Shown here piece by piece: positions 1 through 10,071 of a DNA stretch of 64,000 nt. Under the pieces are notes generated by a model. The model did no database searches and was not told where the DNA came from. It saw only the letters and a list, made by a program, of their open reading frames with translations. Where the stretch lies: assembly GCA_024280835.1 (NCBI GenBank), contig JAJRPJ010000010.1, positions 434,001-498,000 of the forward strand, given 5' to 3'. This stretch comes from Candidatus Zixiibacteriota bacterium. Lineage in GTDB: Bacteria > Zixibacteria > MSB-5A5 > GN15 > JACZUZ01. Made by a program: the position numbers and the translations under genes. Each line of letters begins with the position of its first letter. Positions within the stretch are counted from its first letter, which is position 1.

Positions 1-3000
1 ATCAGGCCGTACGTTTTATTTATCACACAGCCAAACGAGCGCAAACACTAGCGGCAGGTTCCAGTAATAAACAAACCAACAACGAAAGTTTTCTGGTTGC
101 TATTCCATTCGGCTCTACCACACAAATCGGATATGTCAAACCATTCGGTGGCGCCACTGCGACAGCCCTATTGCAAAAACTACAACGTGTCGTAACAACC
201 ACACGCGGCCCGCAGGCTTTACTTGAACTTGGCGCCGAATCGAATGTCCGTGGTTGGCGCGTGGTTTCATTGAATGTCAGCGCTTTGCAAAACGACATTG
301 TCTACGATTCGCTTGAAATTGAAATCCAGTTTGTCCCGACAGCGTCGGCAAACTCTGTTGGCTCAAAGACTTCTCGAATCGCTCAACCTGGTGTCTTTGG
401 AGCAATCTTTGCCGCAACAATGCTGAACTACGCAGAGGCTACAGTCTGGGTAAACTCTGCAATTGCCGCAACTCCACTATATCGTAGCGCAGCTAGTGTC
501 AATCCGTTTAGTCAAAACAATGAGTGGTACAAGTTAAATGTTACAACTGATGGTCTTGTGCGTGTCAATGGCTCAGACCTCGCGGCCGCAGGGATGGTTA
601 TCCCAACTAGCTCGGACAGAGTGCGAGTATTTTACAATGGTGGTGAGCCGCTCCCTGATGCCAACCCAACGGATACATTAGTTGCCAGACCGACACTTGA
701 TGAATTACCGATAAAATTATTTGATGGTGGTGATGGGCGTTTTGACGCTAATGATTATTTTGTTTTCTATGGTGAATCCGCCAACCATTGGCGTTATGTT
801 GCAAATACCTCCCCAAAGTTTATCCGCAATGTCTTCACTGATGATAATTACTATTGGATGACCGCCAGCGGCACATTTGCGAATCCCGCAGAGCGTATCG
901 CCCCAGTGGTTGGCGCTCCCAGTGGAAGTGGTTCGGCAATCAGCGCCGCTCGCAAAATTGTTAGTGTCGAGCAGGACAAGGTTGTCAGCAAAGATGGACG
1001 TGGCGATGTCGATAATTACTATGACTGGTTCTGGAGCGGCGAGAATACTATCGCCGCCTCATTCATAGCTGAGAATCCTTCAACAAATACAAATTATGAT
1101 TTGGCGACTTACTGCAAAGCACACGCCATTGCTAGAGATTTTGCATTGATCGTCAACAATCAGTCTGCAACTTCAGTGTCCAATGGACAAAATGAGTTCT
1201 GGTCATTTACGACAGGCGCGCTCAAGAATGGTGTCAATTCGATACGTGTCGACCAAACAAAGTTGTTCTTGCGTGGGCCATATTTGGACTATCTTGAAGT
1301 CGACTACTTAGCCGAATTATCCTATGTTATCAGTGGATTGGATTTCTACATTCCTGATACATCAGGAACCAGAGACATAAGAATCGCTGGAGCTCCATCA
1401 GGCGCTATGGTTTGGGGAATTGATGATACTCGCCAACCGTTTGAAATAACTGGTGGCTTATTACAAGCAGGCGGTTTGAATTTTGCCGCCAATTTGGATA
1501 CCGCAGGACCAAATCGATTCTATATCGCCGATGTGGCCGCTGCTAATTCTCCTGCTTCAATCGAACGCGTCCTGACAGTAGATTTACGTTCTGCGACTGC
1601 CGCTCAAGTAGACTATATCATCGTCACACCGCGAACATGGATTGAAAATCTGTCCAGCTATGTCGCATACCGTTCTGCCGCTTCAAATGTGACTATCAAT
1701 GTCGTTACTGTTGAAGACATTTACAATGAGTTCTCCGCAGGTCGAATTGATCCAACTGCCATTCGTGACTATCTAAAATACGCCTTTGAAAACTCTCCAT
1801 CACCTGCGCCTTCGACTGTTCTGTTTGTCGGTGACGGAACCTATGACTTCCGTAACGTAGGGCCAGGCGCCGCGACAAACAAGATTCCGCCTTATATTCG
1901 TTCCGAACGTGTAGAGAGAGACTATATATCAGATGACACCTATGTCTATTTTGAGGCCTTCGCATTTCTTGATAGCGATGGTAACTATGTCGCAGATTCA
2001 GTCTTGGGTGTCGATATGGTGCCTGCGCGTTGGCCGGTGCGAACTGTCACCGAACTCAATCGAGTTATCGACAAAACAATTGACTATGAAACTGCCCCTG
2101 AGTATGGTCCTTGGAGAACAAAGGTAATTCTTCTAGCTGATGATGAATTTGGCGCAGACTTTGTCAACGAATCTGTGCATGTAACGCAAACAGAGGAACT
2201 GGAGAAGAATCACGTACCCGCAGAAATGTTACGTGAGAAGATTTATCTCTGGGATTTTGATTTTAATTCTACTCGCGAGCGGCCAGGGGTCAATGATGCC
2301 TTGGTGCGCACTATCAATGAAGGCGCCTTGGTCTTCAATTATGTTGGACATGGAAACTTAAGTTTATTTGCGCATGAGCGTGTTTTCACAACCCAGTCAG
2401 ATTTACCGCGTTTGACAAACGGCAAGCGCTTGCCTCTGGTCTTTACTGCCTCATGTTCAATCGGATTCTTCGACTCTCCAACACAAGAGGGAATGTCAGA
2501 GGAGTTATTGCGCATGAACAATGGCGCTATCTGTGTTGTTAGCGCAACTCGCTTAGTTTATTCATCGGCCAACGCAAATTTCAACCGTGTCGCTTTTGAC
2601 CATCTCTTTGGACCTCAAAACCTGTCCATTGCGCAAGCGCTATTCGCCGCCAAACTAACTCGCCAAGGTCCAGGTGGGTCAGTTGATAATGACAGACGCT
2701 ATTCATGTTTTGGCGATCCATTCTTGCGTCTGTCACGTCCAGAATACAAAGTTGCCTTCACTGATACTCCTGACTCACTAGTGGCGCTAAAGCCGACGAT
2801 AATCTCAGGTAATATTCTCGACGAGTCAGGTTCAGTTTTTACCAGTTTTAATGGCGAAGCGGTTGTCACGGTGCGAGACTCGCGCTCTGAGCGTGACCAC
2901 AAAGTGCTAAACTTACAAGGTAATGTTGATGTTGATGTGTTTTATGATGTCAAAGGTCCAATTGTCTTCAAAGGTGTGACACCAGTGGTCAACGGCGCCT

Positions 3001-3809
3001 TTAGTGTTGGATTCATTCCTTCGCTGGACATAACGTTCGGAGGAGAAGGCGCACAAATTTCAGTCTATGCTTCTAATTCGTCGACCGATGCTGATGGAAC
3101 AAAAGATTCAATTCCAGTGAGCGCAGAGATTACAAGCTCGACTGATGCAGATGGCCCGAATGTTACATTGCTCTTCCCAGACCGGGAAGGCTTTCTTTCG
3201 GGTGACAAGATCGGCGAAGCCGAAAAAATGATAGCGCGTTTTGAAGATCCTTCTGGCATCAATCTCAGTGGAGCTTTCGGGCATGGAATCTCGTTCATTG
3301 TCGATGATGACCAAACCACCCAAGCGCAACTGACAGACAGTTTTGCCTATGACGATGGAAGCTTCAGCGCGGGTGAACTGCATTACACAATTCCTAGTTC
3401 GTCACCTGGTGTTCATCAGTATAAGATTCGTGTTTGGGATAATGCTAACAATTCCTCGACCCTCGCATTTGCCGCCGAGACCAGTCTTGATGAATCCCAG
3501 GCTATTAGCGAACTGCTAAACTATCCTAATCCGATGAACGGAAATGAAAGCACAAGTTTCTACTTTAATTTGCAGGCGCCGGCGAGCTTAGTGACACTGC
3601 AAATATTTACAGTCGCCGGAGCAGAGGTCTATGTCGCAGAAGCTAGTGATTTACTGGCCAATTATCATAGTGACATGTTTGCCTGGGACGGACGCGATCG
3701 CACTGGCGCTCGGGTTGCCACAGGCATCTATCTCTACAAAGTCGTCGCCTATCCAGAAAACGGAAGCGGCGCAATTGAAGAATTTGGAAAATTAATTGTT
3801 ATGAACTAA
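1..3809 (+). CDS. porU: PorU-like gingipain-family (C25) cysteine peptidase, 5' partial
   Basis: The reading frame is open from the first bases of the window (codons begin at base 3), so the true start and signal peptide lie upstream. The frame ends at a TAA at 3807-3809. A peptidase C25 domain is visible: the YVGHG motif carries the candidate catalytic His (codon 2349-2351) and the TASCSIG motif carries the candidate nucleophile Cys (codon 2454-2456), as in gingipains and PorU. The C-terminus (about 3510-3806) is an FlgD/type IX sorting-like beta domain: it starts with NYPNP and has TGIYLYKV followed by GKLIVMN. In Bacteroidetes, PorU is the outer-membrane sortase that removes C-terminal signals from type IX cargo. 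The next gene is a PorV-like barrel, and PorV is the partner of PorU, which supports this reading over a plain secreted gingipain. Confidence 0.85.
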   Translation, partial: QAVRFIYHTAKRAQTLAAGSSNKQTNNESFLVAIPFGSTTQIGYVKPFGGATATALLQKLQRVVTTTRGPQALLELGAESNVRGWRVVSLNVSALQNDIVYDSLEIEIQFVPTASANSVGSKTSRIAQPGVFGAIFAATMLNYAEATVWVNSAIAATPLYRSAASVNPFSQNNEWYKLNVTTDGLVRVNGSDLAAAGMVIPTSSDRVRVFYNGGEPLPDANPTDTLVARPTLDELPIKLFDGGDGRFDANDYFVFYGESANHWRYVANTSPKFIRNVFTDDNYYWMTASGTFANPAERIAPVVGAPSGSGSAISAARKIVSVEQDKVVSKDGRGDVDNYYDWFWSGENTIAASFIAENPSTNTNYDLATYCKAHAIARDFALIVNNQSATSVSNGQNEFWSFTTGALKNGVNSIRVDQTKLFLRGPYLDYLEVDYLAELSYVISGLDFYIPDTSGTRDIRIAGAPSGAMVWGIDDTRQPFEITGGLLQAGGLNFAANLDTAGPNRFYIADVAAANSPASIERVLTVDLRSATAAQVDYIIVTPRTWIENLSSYVAYRSAASNVTINVVTVEDIYNEFSAGRIDPTAIRDYLKYAFENSPSPAPSTVLFVGDGTYDFRNVGPGAATNKIPPYIRSERVERDYISDDTYVYFEAFAFLDSDGNYVADSVLGVDMVPARWPVRTVTELNRVIDKTIDYETAPEYGPWRTKVILLADDEFGADFVNESVHVTQTEELEKNHVPAEMLREKIYLWDFDFNSTRERPGVNDALVRTINEGALVFNYVGHGNLSLFAHERVFTTQSDLPRLTNGKRLPLVFTASCSIGFFDSPTQEGMSEELLRMNNGAICVVSATRLVYSSANANFNRVAFDHLFGPQNLSIAQALFAAKLTRQGPGGSVDNDRRYSCFGDPFLRLSRPEYKVAFTDTPDSLVALKPTIISGNILDESGSVFTSFNGEAVVTVRDSRSERDHKVLNLQGNVDVDVFYDVKGPIVFKGVTPVVNGAFSVGFIPSLDITFGGEGAQISVYASNSSTDADGTKDSIPVSAEITSSTDADGPNVTLLFPDREGFLSGDKIGEAEKMIARFEDPSGINLSGAFGHGISFIVDDDQTTQAQLTDSFAYDDGSFSAGELHYTIPSSSPGVHQYKIRVWDNANNSSTLAFAAETSLDESQAISELLNYPNPMNGNESTSFYFNLQAPASLVTLQIFTVAGAEVYVAEASDLLANYHSDMFAWDGRDRTGARVATGIYLYKVVAYPENGSGAIEEFGKLIVMN

Positions 3810-3828
3810 TACCCTGATGGAGGAAAGT

Positions 3829-6462
3829 ATGTCAGAAAAGAAGCCCCTTATGAAACATTTGTATCGACATCTCAAACTGGCTGTAATTGTCACTGTCGCG
3901 CTGGGAATGTCCAGCATGCTGGTTACAGACGCCAAGGCCGTCTCTAGCGCCGCCGCTTTGTATTTGCGTTTGGCCGCTGGCGCCAGAGCCGCTGCAATGG
4001 GCGAAGCCTATGTTGCAGTTGCCGATGATGCGACTTCGACTCACTGGAATCCGGCTGGACTCGGCTCTGCGCCGATGAGCGCTGTTTGGAACAAAGTCGA
4101 AGTGCCAGTTGAGTATCGTCCGATAACGAAATTTGCCCCTATCCTGCGCAATAGTTCCGCTTCAGGATTCGATGCCTATGAGGTCTGGGCCATGTCTCCT
4201 AAGGGATTAGTTCGTTTTGACGGCAAAGACTGGAGCTCAGCCAGAGTCTATGAGACAACACCTGATGAGCGGATTGAAAACATCGTCGCTCGCTACTTAC
4301 AGACCAATGATGATGATAGAATTCAAGAAGCCCTCAAGCGTATCTCTGCCGCCAATAATCCTCATACAATGGATGAGATTATCGCCTTTGAAGAAGAGGT
4401 CCTAGCTGCAGTTCCCGAGGATGACGCCCAGCGTGAAGATATCGCCAACGAATTGGTGACCTTGAAGAAGAGCTATGATCAACTTTTGATTCACTGGCAG
4501 AGGTTCGCAAGAGTTCGTGATAAATTTAGAAAAGACAATAGCGACGGCAGTCTCACCGAGAGAGAGCTCGATAGGCTAAGTGTCGGTCTTGAGCGTTCGA
4601 TTCGTCGTTATCTCCCACTGGTAGTGGAACTACCTTATGATATGAATTTCTCAGGTGATCTGACTGACATTGCCGCAATCGGCAGAAAGCTCTGGGTTGG
4701 TTCGACTGATGGTCTCTATAGCTTTGATGGTCGCAATTGGGTGACATTCAAGGCCCTCGAAGATGGCGCCGAAGGCGGCGCAACTATTCCATCAAATATG
4801 ATTCTCACTCTCCATACCGATGGTAAGAGACTATTCGTCGGAACAGATCGCGGCTTAGTCGAGCACTTCGGTATCGGTTGGCAGACAAGCGGTACCGACG
4901 AGCCATTACCAGAAGGTAAAGTCTCGGGTGTCAGTGTTGATGAAAGAGGAATCATTTGGGCGGTTGTCGATGACGACATCTATCGCCTTCAGGATAATCG
5001 TTGGAAGAATTACACAGATTTCACAGTTGGAATCGATGAATCTCCAGAGCAAATTGCCGAGAACTTCGCTATTTACAAAACTAGCTCAGAGGAAGCTCTC
5101 TACCTTAAACGTTTAATCGCTTTGAATCCCGACTTAGTTGGCGAAGACGGCTCCTTGAAATTGAATTTGGGCGCAGTTATCAAAGCCCCGATTGTCGCAG
5201 AGATCAAAGGTGAAATCACAGCGGTTTTGGCGCACACAGGTCACCTCTGGATTGGCACCGACGAAGGTTTGTTGGCCTATGATGGCAAAGGCTGGAAGCG
5301 GTTCGGTTATCGTGAGTACATCGCTCCACGTGACATGACTGTCGATGAAATTGCTTTGGAAGTTGCGCGCGGTAATGATGAGCGCGCCAAAACAATTGCC
5401 ACACAAGTACGCAAACAAAACGATCTATCAAGTGATAATATCAGTGCAGGATCAAAAGTTTGGATTGCTCGTAATGTCGCTTCTTCACGGATCAATGATA
5501 TAGCCTACGCAGATGGTGTGGTTCACATTGCCACGGTTCGGGGCGCTATTGTTTTTGACGGACAGAAACTCGGACGCTTCTCTGCGGCGGGTGTGAGTAA
5601 TCGTGGAGCAATCGGAGTCACAGAAAAGGGTGAATCTCTTTGGTATGCTTCGGGTTCAAAAGTAGCGTTCCTTTCTCAGCCAAAGCGTCACGCCACATTG
5701 ATGCACGCCAAATGGCTACCACAATTGGCCGATGATTTGGCTTATAACTTTGTCTCATATGCTCAAAGCATCAGAGGCGCGGGAACATTCGGATTGAGTC
5801 TCAGCTTCTTCGATTACGGTTCAGTAGAGCGCCGTACTCCAGATGGCCAGCCAGATGGAACCGAGGCCCCAGCTGATTTCGCTTTTGCCCTGTCATATGG
5901 TACATCGATTAGTTCAAAGACATCAGTTGGCGCAACGGTCAAGGTCTTGGTGTCCAATTTGACCCAGCAAGGAACAGGCATTGAAATAGGTAAAGGTAAA
6001 GCCACTGGTTTCGCTCTGGACGTTGGTGTTAAGCATCGTTTGCATGACCGCCTGACTTTGGGCGCCGCATTGACGAATGTTGGACCAAGACTAACCTATA
6101 TTGACGCCCAACAGGCCGATCCGCTTCCGCGCAACATCGCTGTTGGTTTTGCTTGGAATGCAATGCGTGGCGAGTCAATGAATCTGCTGATAGCGACTGA
6201 TGTCAATAATGTACTCGTTGAGGATAAACTTGAGCCGATTTACAATTTCGGAGCCGAGTTAACTTACGCGAACTTTATCGCCTTCCGCGCTGGTCGTATT
6301 CATGATAACGCCGGAGACGTCAAAGCTTGGACCTTTGGAGCAGGACTACGTTTGCAAATCCCAGGTATCGGTTTGATGCCTATTGATCTGGCGTATATCC
6401 CGTCAAGTGAAGATTTGGCCTTGGCGAATACTTTGAGAACCTCAGTCTCAATTGAGTTCTAA
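3829..6462 (+). CDS. PorV/PorQ-family outer-membrane barrel with an inserted regulator-type beta-propeller
   Basis: The start is taken at ATG 3829 because GGAGGA (3819-3824) sits at ideal spacing; the ATG at 3817 overlaps that site. A signal peptide ends near DAKA. Residues about 35-85 match the start of PorV/UPF0164 proteins (LRLAAGARAAAMGEAYVAVADD and WNPAGL). The barrel then breaks off. Residues about 115-600 hold at least five or six blades of the two-component-regulator propeller type (for example GLVRFDGKDW, GLYSFDGRNW, GLLAYDGKGW), with a helical stretch of about 150 residues between the first two. The remaining barrel (from about residue 627) resumes with FVSYAQSIRGAG and ends in an aromatic residue (SIEF). 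PorV shuttles type IX substrates to the PorU sortase, and the gene directly follows porU. The length of 877 residues is about twice that of normal PorV. Confidence 0.8.
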   Translation: MSEKKPLMKHLYRHLKLAVIVTVALGMSSMLVTDAKAVSSAAALYLRLAAGARAAAMGEAYVAVADDATSTHWNPAGLGSAPMSAVWNKVEVPVEYRPITKFAPILRNSSASGFDAYEVWAMSPKGLVRFDGKDWSSARVYETTPDERIENIVARYLQTNDDDRIQEALKRISAANNPHTMDEIIAFEEEVLAAVPEDDAQREDIANELVTLKKSYDQLLIHWQRFARVRDKFRKDNSDGSLTERELDRLSVGLERSIRRYLPLVVELPYDMNFSGDLTDIAAIGRKLWVGSTDGLYSFDGRNWVTFKALEDGAEGGATIPSNMILTLHTDGKRLFVGTDRGLVEHFGIGWQTSGTDEPLPEGKVSGVSVDERGIIWAVVDDDIYRLQDNRWKNYTDFTVGIDESPEQIAENFAIYKTSSEEALYLKRLIALNPDLVGEDGSLKLNLGAVIKAPIVAEIKGEITAVLAHTGHLWIGTDEGLLAYDGKGWKRFGYREYIAPRDMTVDEIALEVARGNDERAKTIATQVRKQNDLSSDNISAGSKVWIARNVASSRINDIAYADGVVHIATVRGAIVFDGQKLGRFSAAGVSNRGAIGVTEKGESLWYASGSKVAFLSQPKRHATLMHAKWLPQLADDLAYNFVSYAQSIRGAGTFGLSLSFFDYGSVERRTPDGQPDGTEAPADFAFALSYGTSISSKTSVGATVKVLVSNLTQQGTGIEIGKGKATGFALDVGVKHRLHDRLTLGAALTNVGPRLTYIDAQQADPLPRNIAVGFAWNAMRGESMNLLIATDVNNVLVEDKLEPIYNFGAELTYANFIAFRAGRIHDNAGDVKAWTFGAGLRLQIPGIGLMPIDLAYIPSSEDLALANTLRTSVSIEF

Positions 6463-6478
6463 GTCAATTCAATATCAA

Positions 6479-6516
6479 AATGCGAGGCGATAGCATAATA
6501 GCTATCGCCTCGCATT
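6479..6516 (+). terminator. Strong hairpin after the PorU-PorV pair
   Basis: A perfect 16-bp inverted repeat with a 6-nt loop (ATAATA) starts 16 bases after the stop codon. The left arm reads ATGCGAGGCGATAGC from 6480. There is no long T-run after it, only a T-rich stretch, so it is either a weak intrinsic terminator or an RNA-stabilising 3' hairpin. Confidence 0.6.
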
Positions 6517-6559
6517 CAATTGTATTTGTCTTTAAATGTATTACTTTCAAATCGTCAAA

Positions 6560-6612
6560 GGCGCTTTCGTCGCAGACTTGGATTGCCCATCTGCAGTCCA
6601 GAGAGAAGCGCC
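6560..6612 (+). other. Possible structured leader upstream of the M6 protease gene
   Basis: Two nested inverted repeats are visible: GGCGCTT (6560-6566) pairs with AAGCGCC (6606-6612), and inside it GCAGA (6572-6576) pairs with TCTGC (6590-6594). The structure lies 54 bases before the protease start. It could be an RNA leader element. No known riboswitch class is recognised. Confidence 0.25.
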
Positions 6613-6665
6613 AAAAAGCAGTAGATTGTTTTCAAGATTAGATTAGAATAGGATACTTATTACCA

Positions 6666-9600
6666 ATGGATTGGCAAGGAAGTAAACACCTCAGAAACTC
6701 AATAGCGGCCAACTCAAATTATTTGAGAACCGTAAATGTCCGCATGGCGCTAATGTTCGTTATCGCCTTTCCTTTCATTGTTGGCGGCACTAGTTTTGCC
6801 GCAGATTTGGAAATCAAAAGCATTCACCGCGGTGAGGAGCTATTTCCCGATAAGAAACTGCCGACTGTCATGCGTTCATGCTTCTGCCCAGAAGCGCTGT
6901 CCGCTTCTGAATCTCCATTGAATCTTGAACGAGAAAACCCTTGGTCATTGCCCAAACGCTCGCTCTCAAGTCAAGCTCCAGTGGGGCCAATCAAAGTCCT
7001 TTGCCTACGAATTAGTTTTCCACTTGAAGATCCAGATGATCCCAACACAACTGGTCGTGGCAGAATGGATTTTCGGGATACGGCAGCTTTCAATGCCGAA
7101 TTTGGCCATACGATTGATTCATCTCCGCATGACAGCACTTACTTTGACAGACACATGGAAGCGCTAGACAACTACTATGGATTTGTCTCGCGTGGTAAAG
7201 TCCAAATCTCTTGGGATATTTTCCCTCCAGGCGACACAATGACCTACACAGCTCCGCGTCCGATGTCCTACTACGGCAACCCCGATTCGGTGGAAGCTCG
7301 CCTAACGGAGTTTTTCGTAGATTGCATCAAACTCGCCGATTCCGCATCGCCAGAAATTGTCTTTAGTGACTATCAGGCAACAATACTTTTTCACGCGGGA
7401 TCTGATAGGCAAAATGATGTCGGTTTCCCACCGACAGATCATGACCTTTTCACCGGCTTCATAAAAAGTGGCACAGAAGTCATTGTCGACGCCAATGATC
7501 CCGAACCAGAGACAACTATCACCACAACAATGTTTGTCCCTGAACAAGCCAGTCAGGACAATCGCTCAACTGCGCTCAATGCGGTCATGGCTCATGAGTT
7601 CGGACATCAACTCGGCTTGATCGATCTATACAGCACACGCACACAGTTCACACAGCTAGGTGACTTCGCCCTGATGGACAATAACGGTTTTGGTATCGGT
7701 ATCGACTTTGGCTTCCAGAGTGTCTTCCAAACTTTTGGAGCTATTCCAGTTTATATGTCCGCGTGGAGCAGAGCCTATTTGGGGTTTGATGAAGTTGTCG
7801 AATTGGCTCCCGGCACACCGCTGGTTGTGGCTGCTGCGGCGCTTGATACAGCCAACGCCACACGCATAGTCAAAATACCGATTTCAAAGTATGAATATTT
7901 CTTAATAGAAAATCGTCAGCAGGCGATCAAGACGTCAGGACTCATAGGCGCTAAGCTCGACAGCGCCAGAAACGTGATTCTTGGCCCAGCTCGTGGAACA
8001 CTAATCCCAGGTGATACATCTGTGCTCTCTGGCGAGTATGACTTTCTACTGCCAGGCAATGGTTTGTTAATTTACCATGTCGACGAGTCGGTGGCTTTTG
8101 GTGACTTCGACGACGACGGGATTCCAAATTTCAGAGATAATGATTTGCAATGGGAAGCTAGTCAGAGATTTGTGACCTTAGTTGAGGCAAACGGCTTTGT
8201 CGACTTGGGTGGTAATTTCTTCAAAGGCACAGGCGCCGCCAGCGATTACTGGAACCCAGCTACATTCAACTCTTTTACCCCCAATACAAATCCGTCAACA
8301 CAATCCGCCACTGGCGCTAATTCACACATCAGTGTTGCGATTGATTCAAGTTCCAGTTTCAATCATACAATTTCTATTAGCGGTTCAAACTCGCGTTTGG
8401 TTGATAGCTTTCCAATCTGGGTGGGTACTAATTACAATGACCTCAACCCCATCAGCTATGATATCGATACTGCGCTGGCAGGGGAGGAAATCATTACAGC
8501 AGTTGGTAGTCGAATCCTGATAACAGACGCCAACGGCGCGCCAGGCTGGGTTTTTACAAATCCATTGGTCAAAACCAATATTGTCTTTGCTGATACTGTC
8601 ACCTATCTCATCGGCGGAGATACAAGCGCTGTTGTCGCGGTTGATATTCTGCCAATTAATCTGTTCGCACAGCTACCCGGCGACATCGCATGTGACCCTG
8701 TAGTAGGAGCTTTGAATGATACTGTTTTGGTAGTGGTCGCTGTTGCAGATACTCTCTATGGGTTCTCGTTTATTGATAGTAATCCATTCGATGGGCCCAA
8801 GCCTGATTTCCTCTGGAGATTCGTCTGTGACGCTCCAGTCAGACAAATTATTTACAACGCTACAGATAGCGCTCTGTATGCTTTAACTGACTTGTCGCTT
8901 TGCCGCTTTGATAGCTTAGCGGATATCAACGGTACTATCACCGCCCTACCAGGCGCTCCGCAAGGTGTCTGCGCTATTGAAGGCGCAGTAGTGGCGCTGA
9001 CGTCAACTGGCGCGACATCACAATTGCTATTTGCCAAAGGCGCGACGAATGTAACCTACAATCTCGGCGATTCATACACATTCGGCCCAATAGCCAGTGA
9101 CTTGAATCGTGATGGTCTCCCAGAAGTTGTTGTCACTTCAACCGCTGGCGCGATTTTAGCGCTGACCATTGACACTGGCACAACCACTCCAAGCTTTAGC
9201 GAATTATCACGACATGACATAAACAAGACCATAACGGCCCCCCCGACAATGACTGATCTCGATAGGGACGGATACCCTGATATTGTGATTCTTACCGATG
9301 GAGAGCTGATTGTCCTTAACCGTGAGTTCTTCAATTTGACTGGTTTCCCACAAGAGATTGACCGAGATTTCCCACAATCTATCGCTCGCGTAGCGGCCTT
9401 GGCGCTTGACGCGGACGGTGACGATGACATCGATATAGTCTTTGGAGCTGAAGTCAATGATTCACTCTCTGGGAATGTCTATGCGCTGGGAATGGATAGG
9501 CCGTTCGGTTTTCCCCTACCTGCCGGAGGAGCTCTAAGAGGAGCGCCAGTTGTTGTTAGTGACGCTGTCGGCGCTTCGTTAGCCTATGTTGGGGCCGATG

Positions 9601-10013
9601 GGTTCTTGTATCGTTGGAGAATTAATAATGACACTTCGGCAGCTGTTTGGCCTATGAGTGGCTTTGACGCCGCACGCAGTTCGTATTTCTCGTCAGCGAT
9701 GTTGTCGCCAGCCGCTTCACAAAGTGGAGGCATCACCGATAACAGTGTCTACTGCTATCCGAATCCAGCAACTGGCGTTCAGGCAACCTTACGTTACACT
9801 CTTGGACGTGACGCCCAAGCAGTAGATATCAATATCTATGATATGACTGGCCAATTGGTCGATAGATACTCTGGGTCAGGTGTTGGTGGTTTGGCCAATG
9901 AAGTTTCGATAGATTGCGGAAGATTCGCGACTGGGGTCTATCGAGTGCGTTTAGAAGTGTCATTCGTAGACGGAACCGAAAAAACATTTACGGATTTAGC
10001 AGTGGTGCGCTAA
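6666..10013 (+). CDS. Secreted M6-family (immune inhibitor A-like) zinc metalloprotease with type IX-like sorting domain
   Basis: 1115 residues. A hydrophobic segment near residues 27-45 ending TSFA is the likely signal peptide; a start at the internal Met just before it is possible. The zinc site HEFGH at residues 310-314, followed by QLGLIDLY, is the M6 signature (HExxHxxGxxD). After the catalytic part come VCBS/FG-GAP-like repeats rich in D-x-D-x-D (for example DLNRDGLPEVVV, DLDRDGYPDIVI, ALDADGDDDIDIV), probably a calcium-binding propeller at about residues 570-1000. The last 85 residues (CYPNPATG, TGVYRVRL, FTDLAVVR) form a type IX-like sorting domain. The protein is therefore a likely substrate of the secretion system encoded at both sides of the window. 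Confidence 0.85.
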   Translation: MDWQGSKHLRNSIAANSNYLRTVNVRMALMFVIAFPFIVGGTSFAADLEIKSIHRGEELFPDKKLPTVMRSCFCPEALSASESPLNLERENPWSLPKRSLSSQAPVGPIKVLCLRISFPLEDPDDPNTTGRGRMDFRDTAAFNAEFGHTIDSSPHDSTYFDRHMEALDNYYGFVSRGKVQISWDIFPPGDTMTYTAPRPMSYYGNPDSVEARLTEFFVDCIKLADSASPEIVFSDYQATILFHAGSDRQNDVGFPPTDHDLFTGFIKSGTEVIVDANDPEPETTITTTMFVPEQASQDNRSTALNAVMAHEFGHQLGLIDLYSTRTQFTQLGDFALMDNNGFGIGIDFGFQSVFQTFGAIPVYMSAWSRAYLGFDEVVELAPGTPLVVAAAALDTANATRIVKIPISKYEYFLIENRQQAIKTSGLIGAKLDSARNVILGPARGTLIPGDTSVLSGEYDFLLPGNGLLIYHVDESVAFGDFDDDGIPNFRDNDLQWEASQRFVTLVEANGFVDLGGNFFKGTGAASDYWNPATFNSFTPNTNPSTQSATGANSHISVAIDSSSSFNHTISISGSNSRLVDSFPIWVGTNYNDLNPISYDIDTALAGEEIITAVGSRILITDANGAPGWVFTNPLVKTNIVFADTVTYLIGGDTSAVVAVDILPINLFAQLPGDIACDPVVGALNDTVLVVVAVADTLYGFSFIDSNPFDGPKPDFLWRFVCDAPVRQIIYNATDSALYALTDLSLCRFDSLADINGTITALPGAPQGVCAIEGAVVALTSTGATSQLLFAKGATNVTYNLGDSYTFGPIASDLNRDGLPEVVVTSTAGAILALTIDTGTTTPSFSELSRHDINKTITAPPTMTDLDRDGYPDIVILTDGELIVLNREFFNLTGFPQEIDRDFPQSIARVAALALDADGDDDIDIVFGAEVNDSLSGNVYALGMDRPFGFPLPAGGALRGAPVVVSDAVGASLAYVGADGFLYRWRINNDTSAAVWPMSGFDAARSSYFSSAMLSPAASQSGGITDNSVYCYPNPATGVQATLRYTLGRDAQAVDINIYDMTGQLVDRYSGSGVGGLANEVSIDCGRFATGVYRVRLEVSFVDGTEKTFTDLAVVR

Positions 10014-10025
10014 GAGTTGCGCACC
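10004..10025 (+). terminator. Hairpin overlapping the M6 protease stop codon
   Basis: GGTGCGC (10004-10010) and GCGCACC (10019-10025) form a perfect 7-bp stem around an 8-nt loop that contains the TAA stop. No T-run follows, so its role as a terminator is uncertain. Confidence 0.35.
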
Positions 10026-10071
10026 CCAATAATGAATACAATCATTTTTGATAATGAGGGTTGATAAGAAT

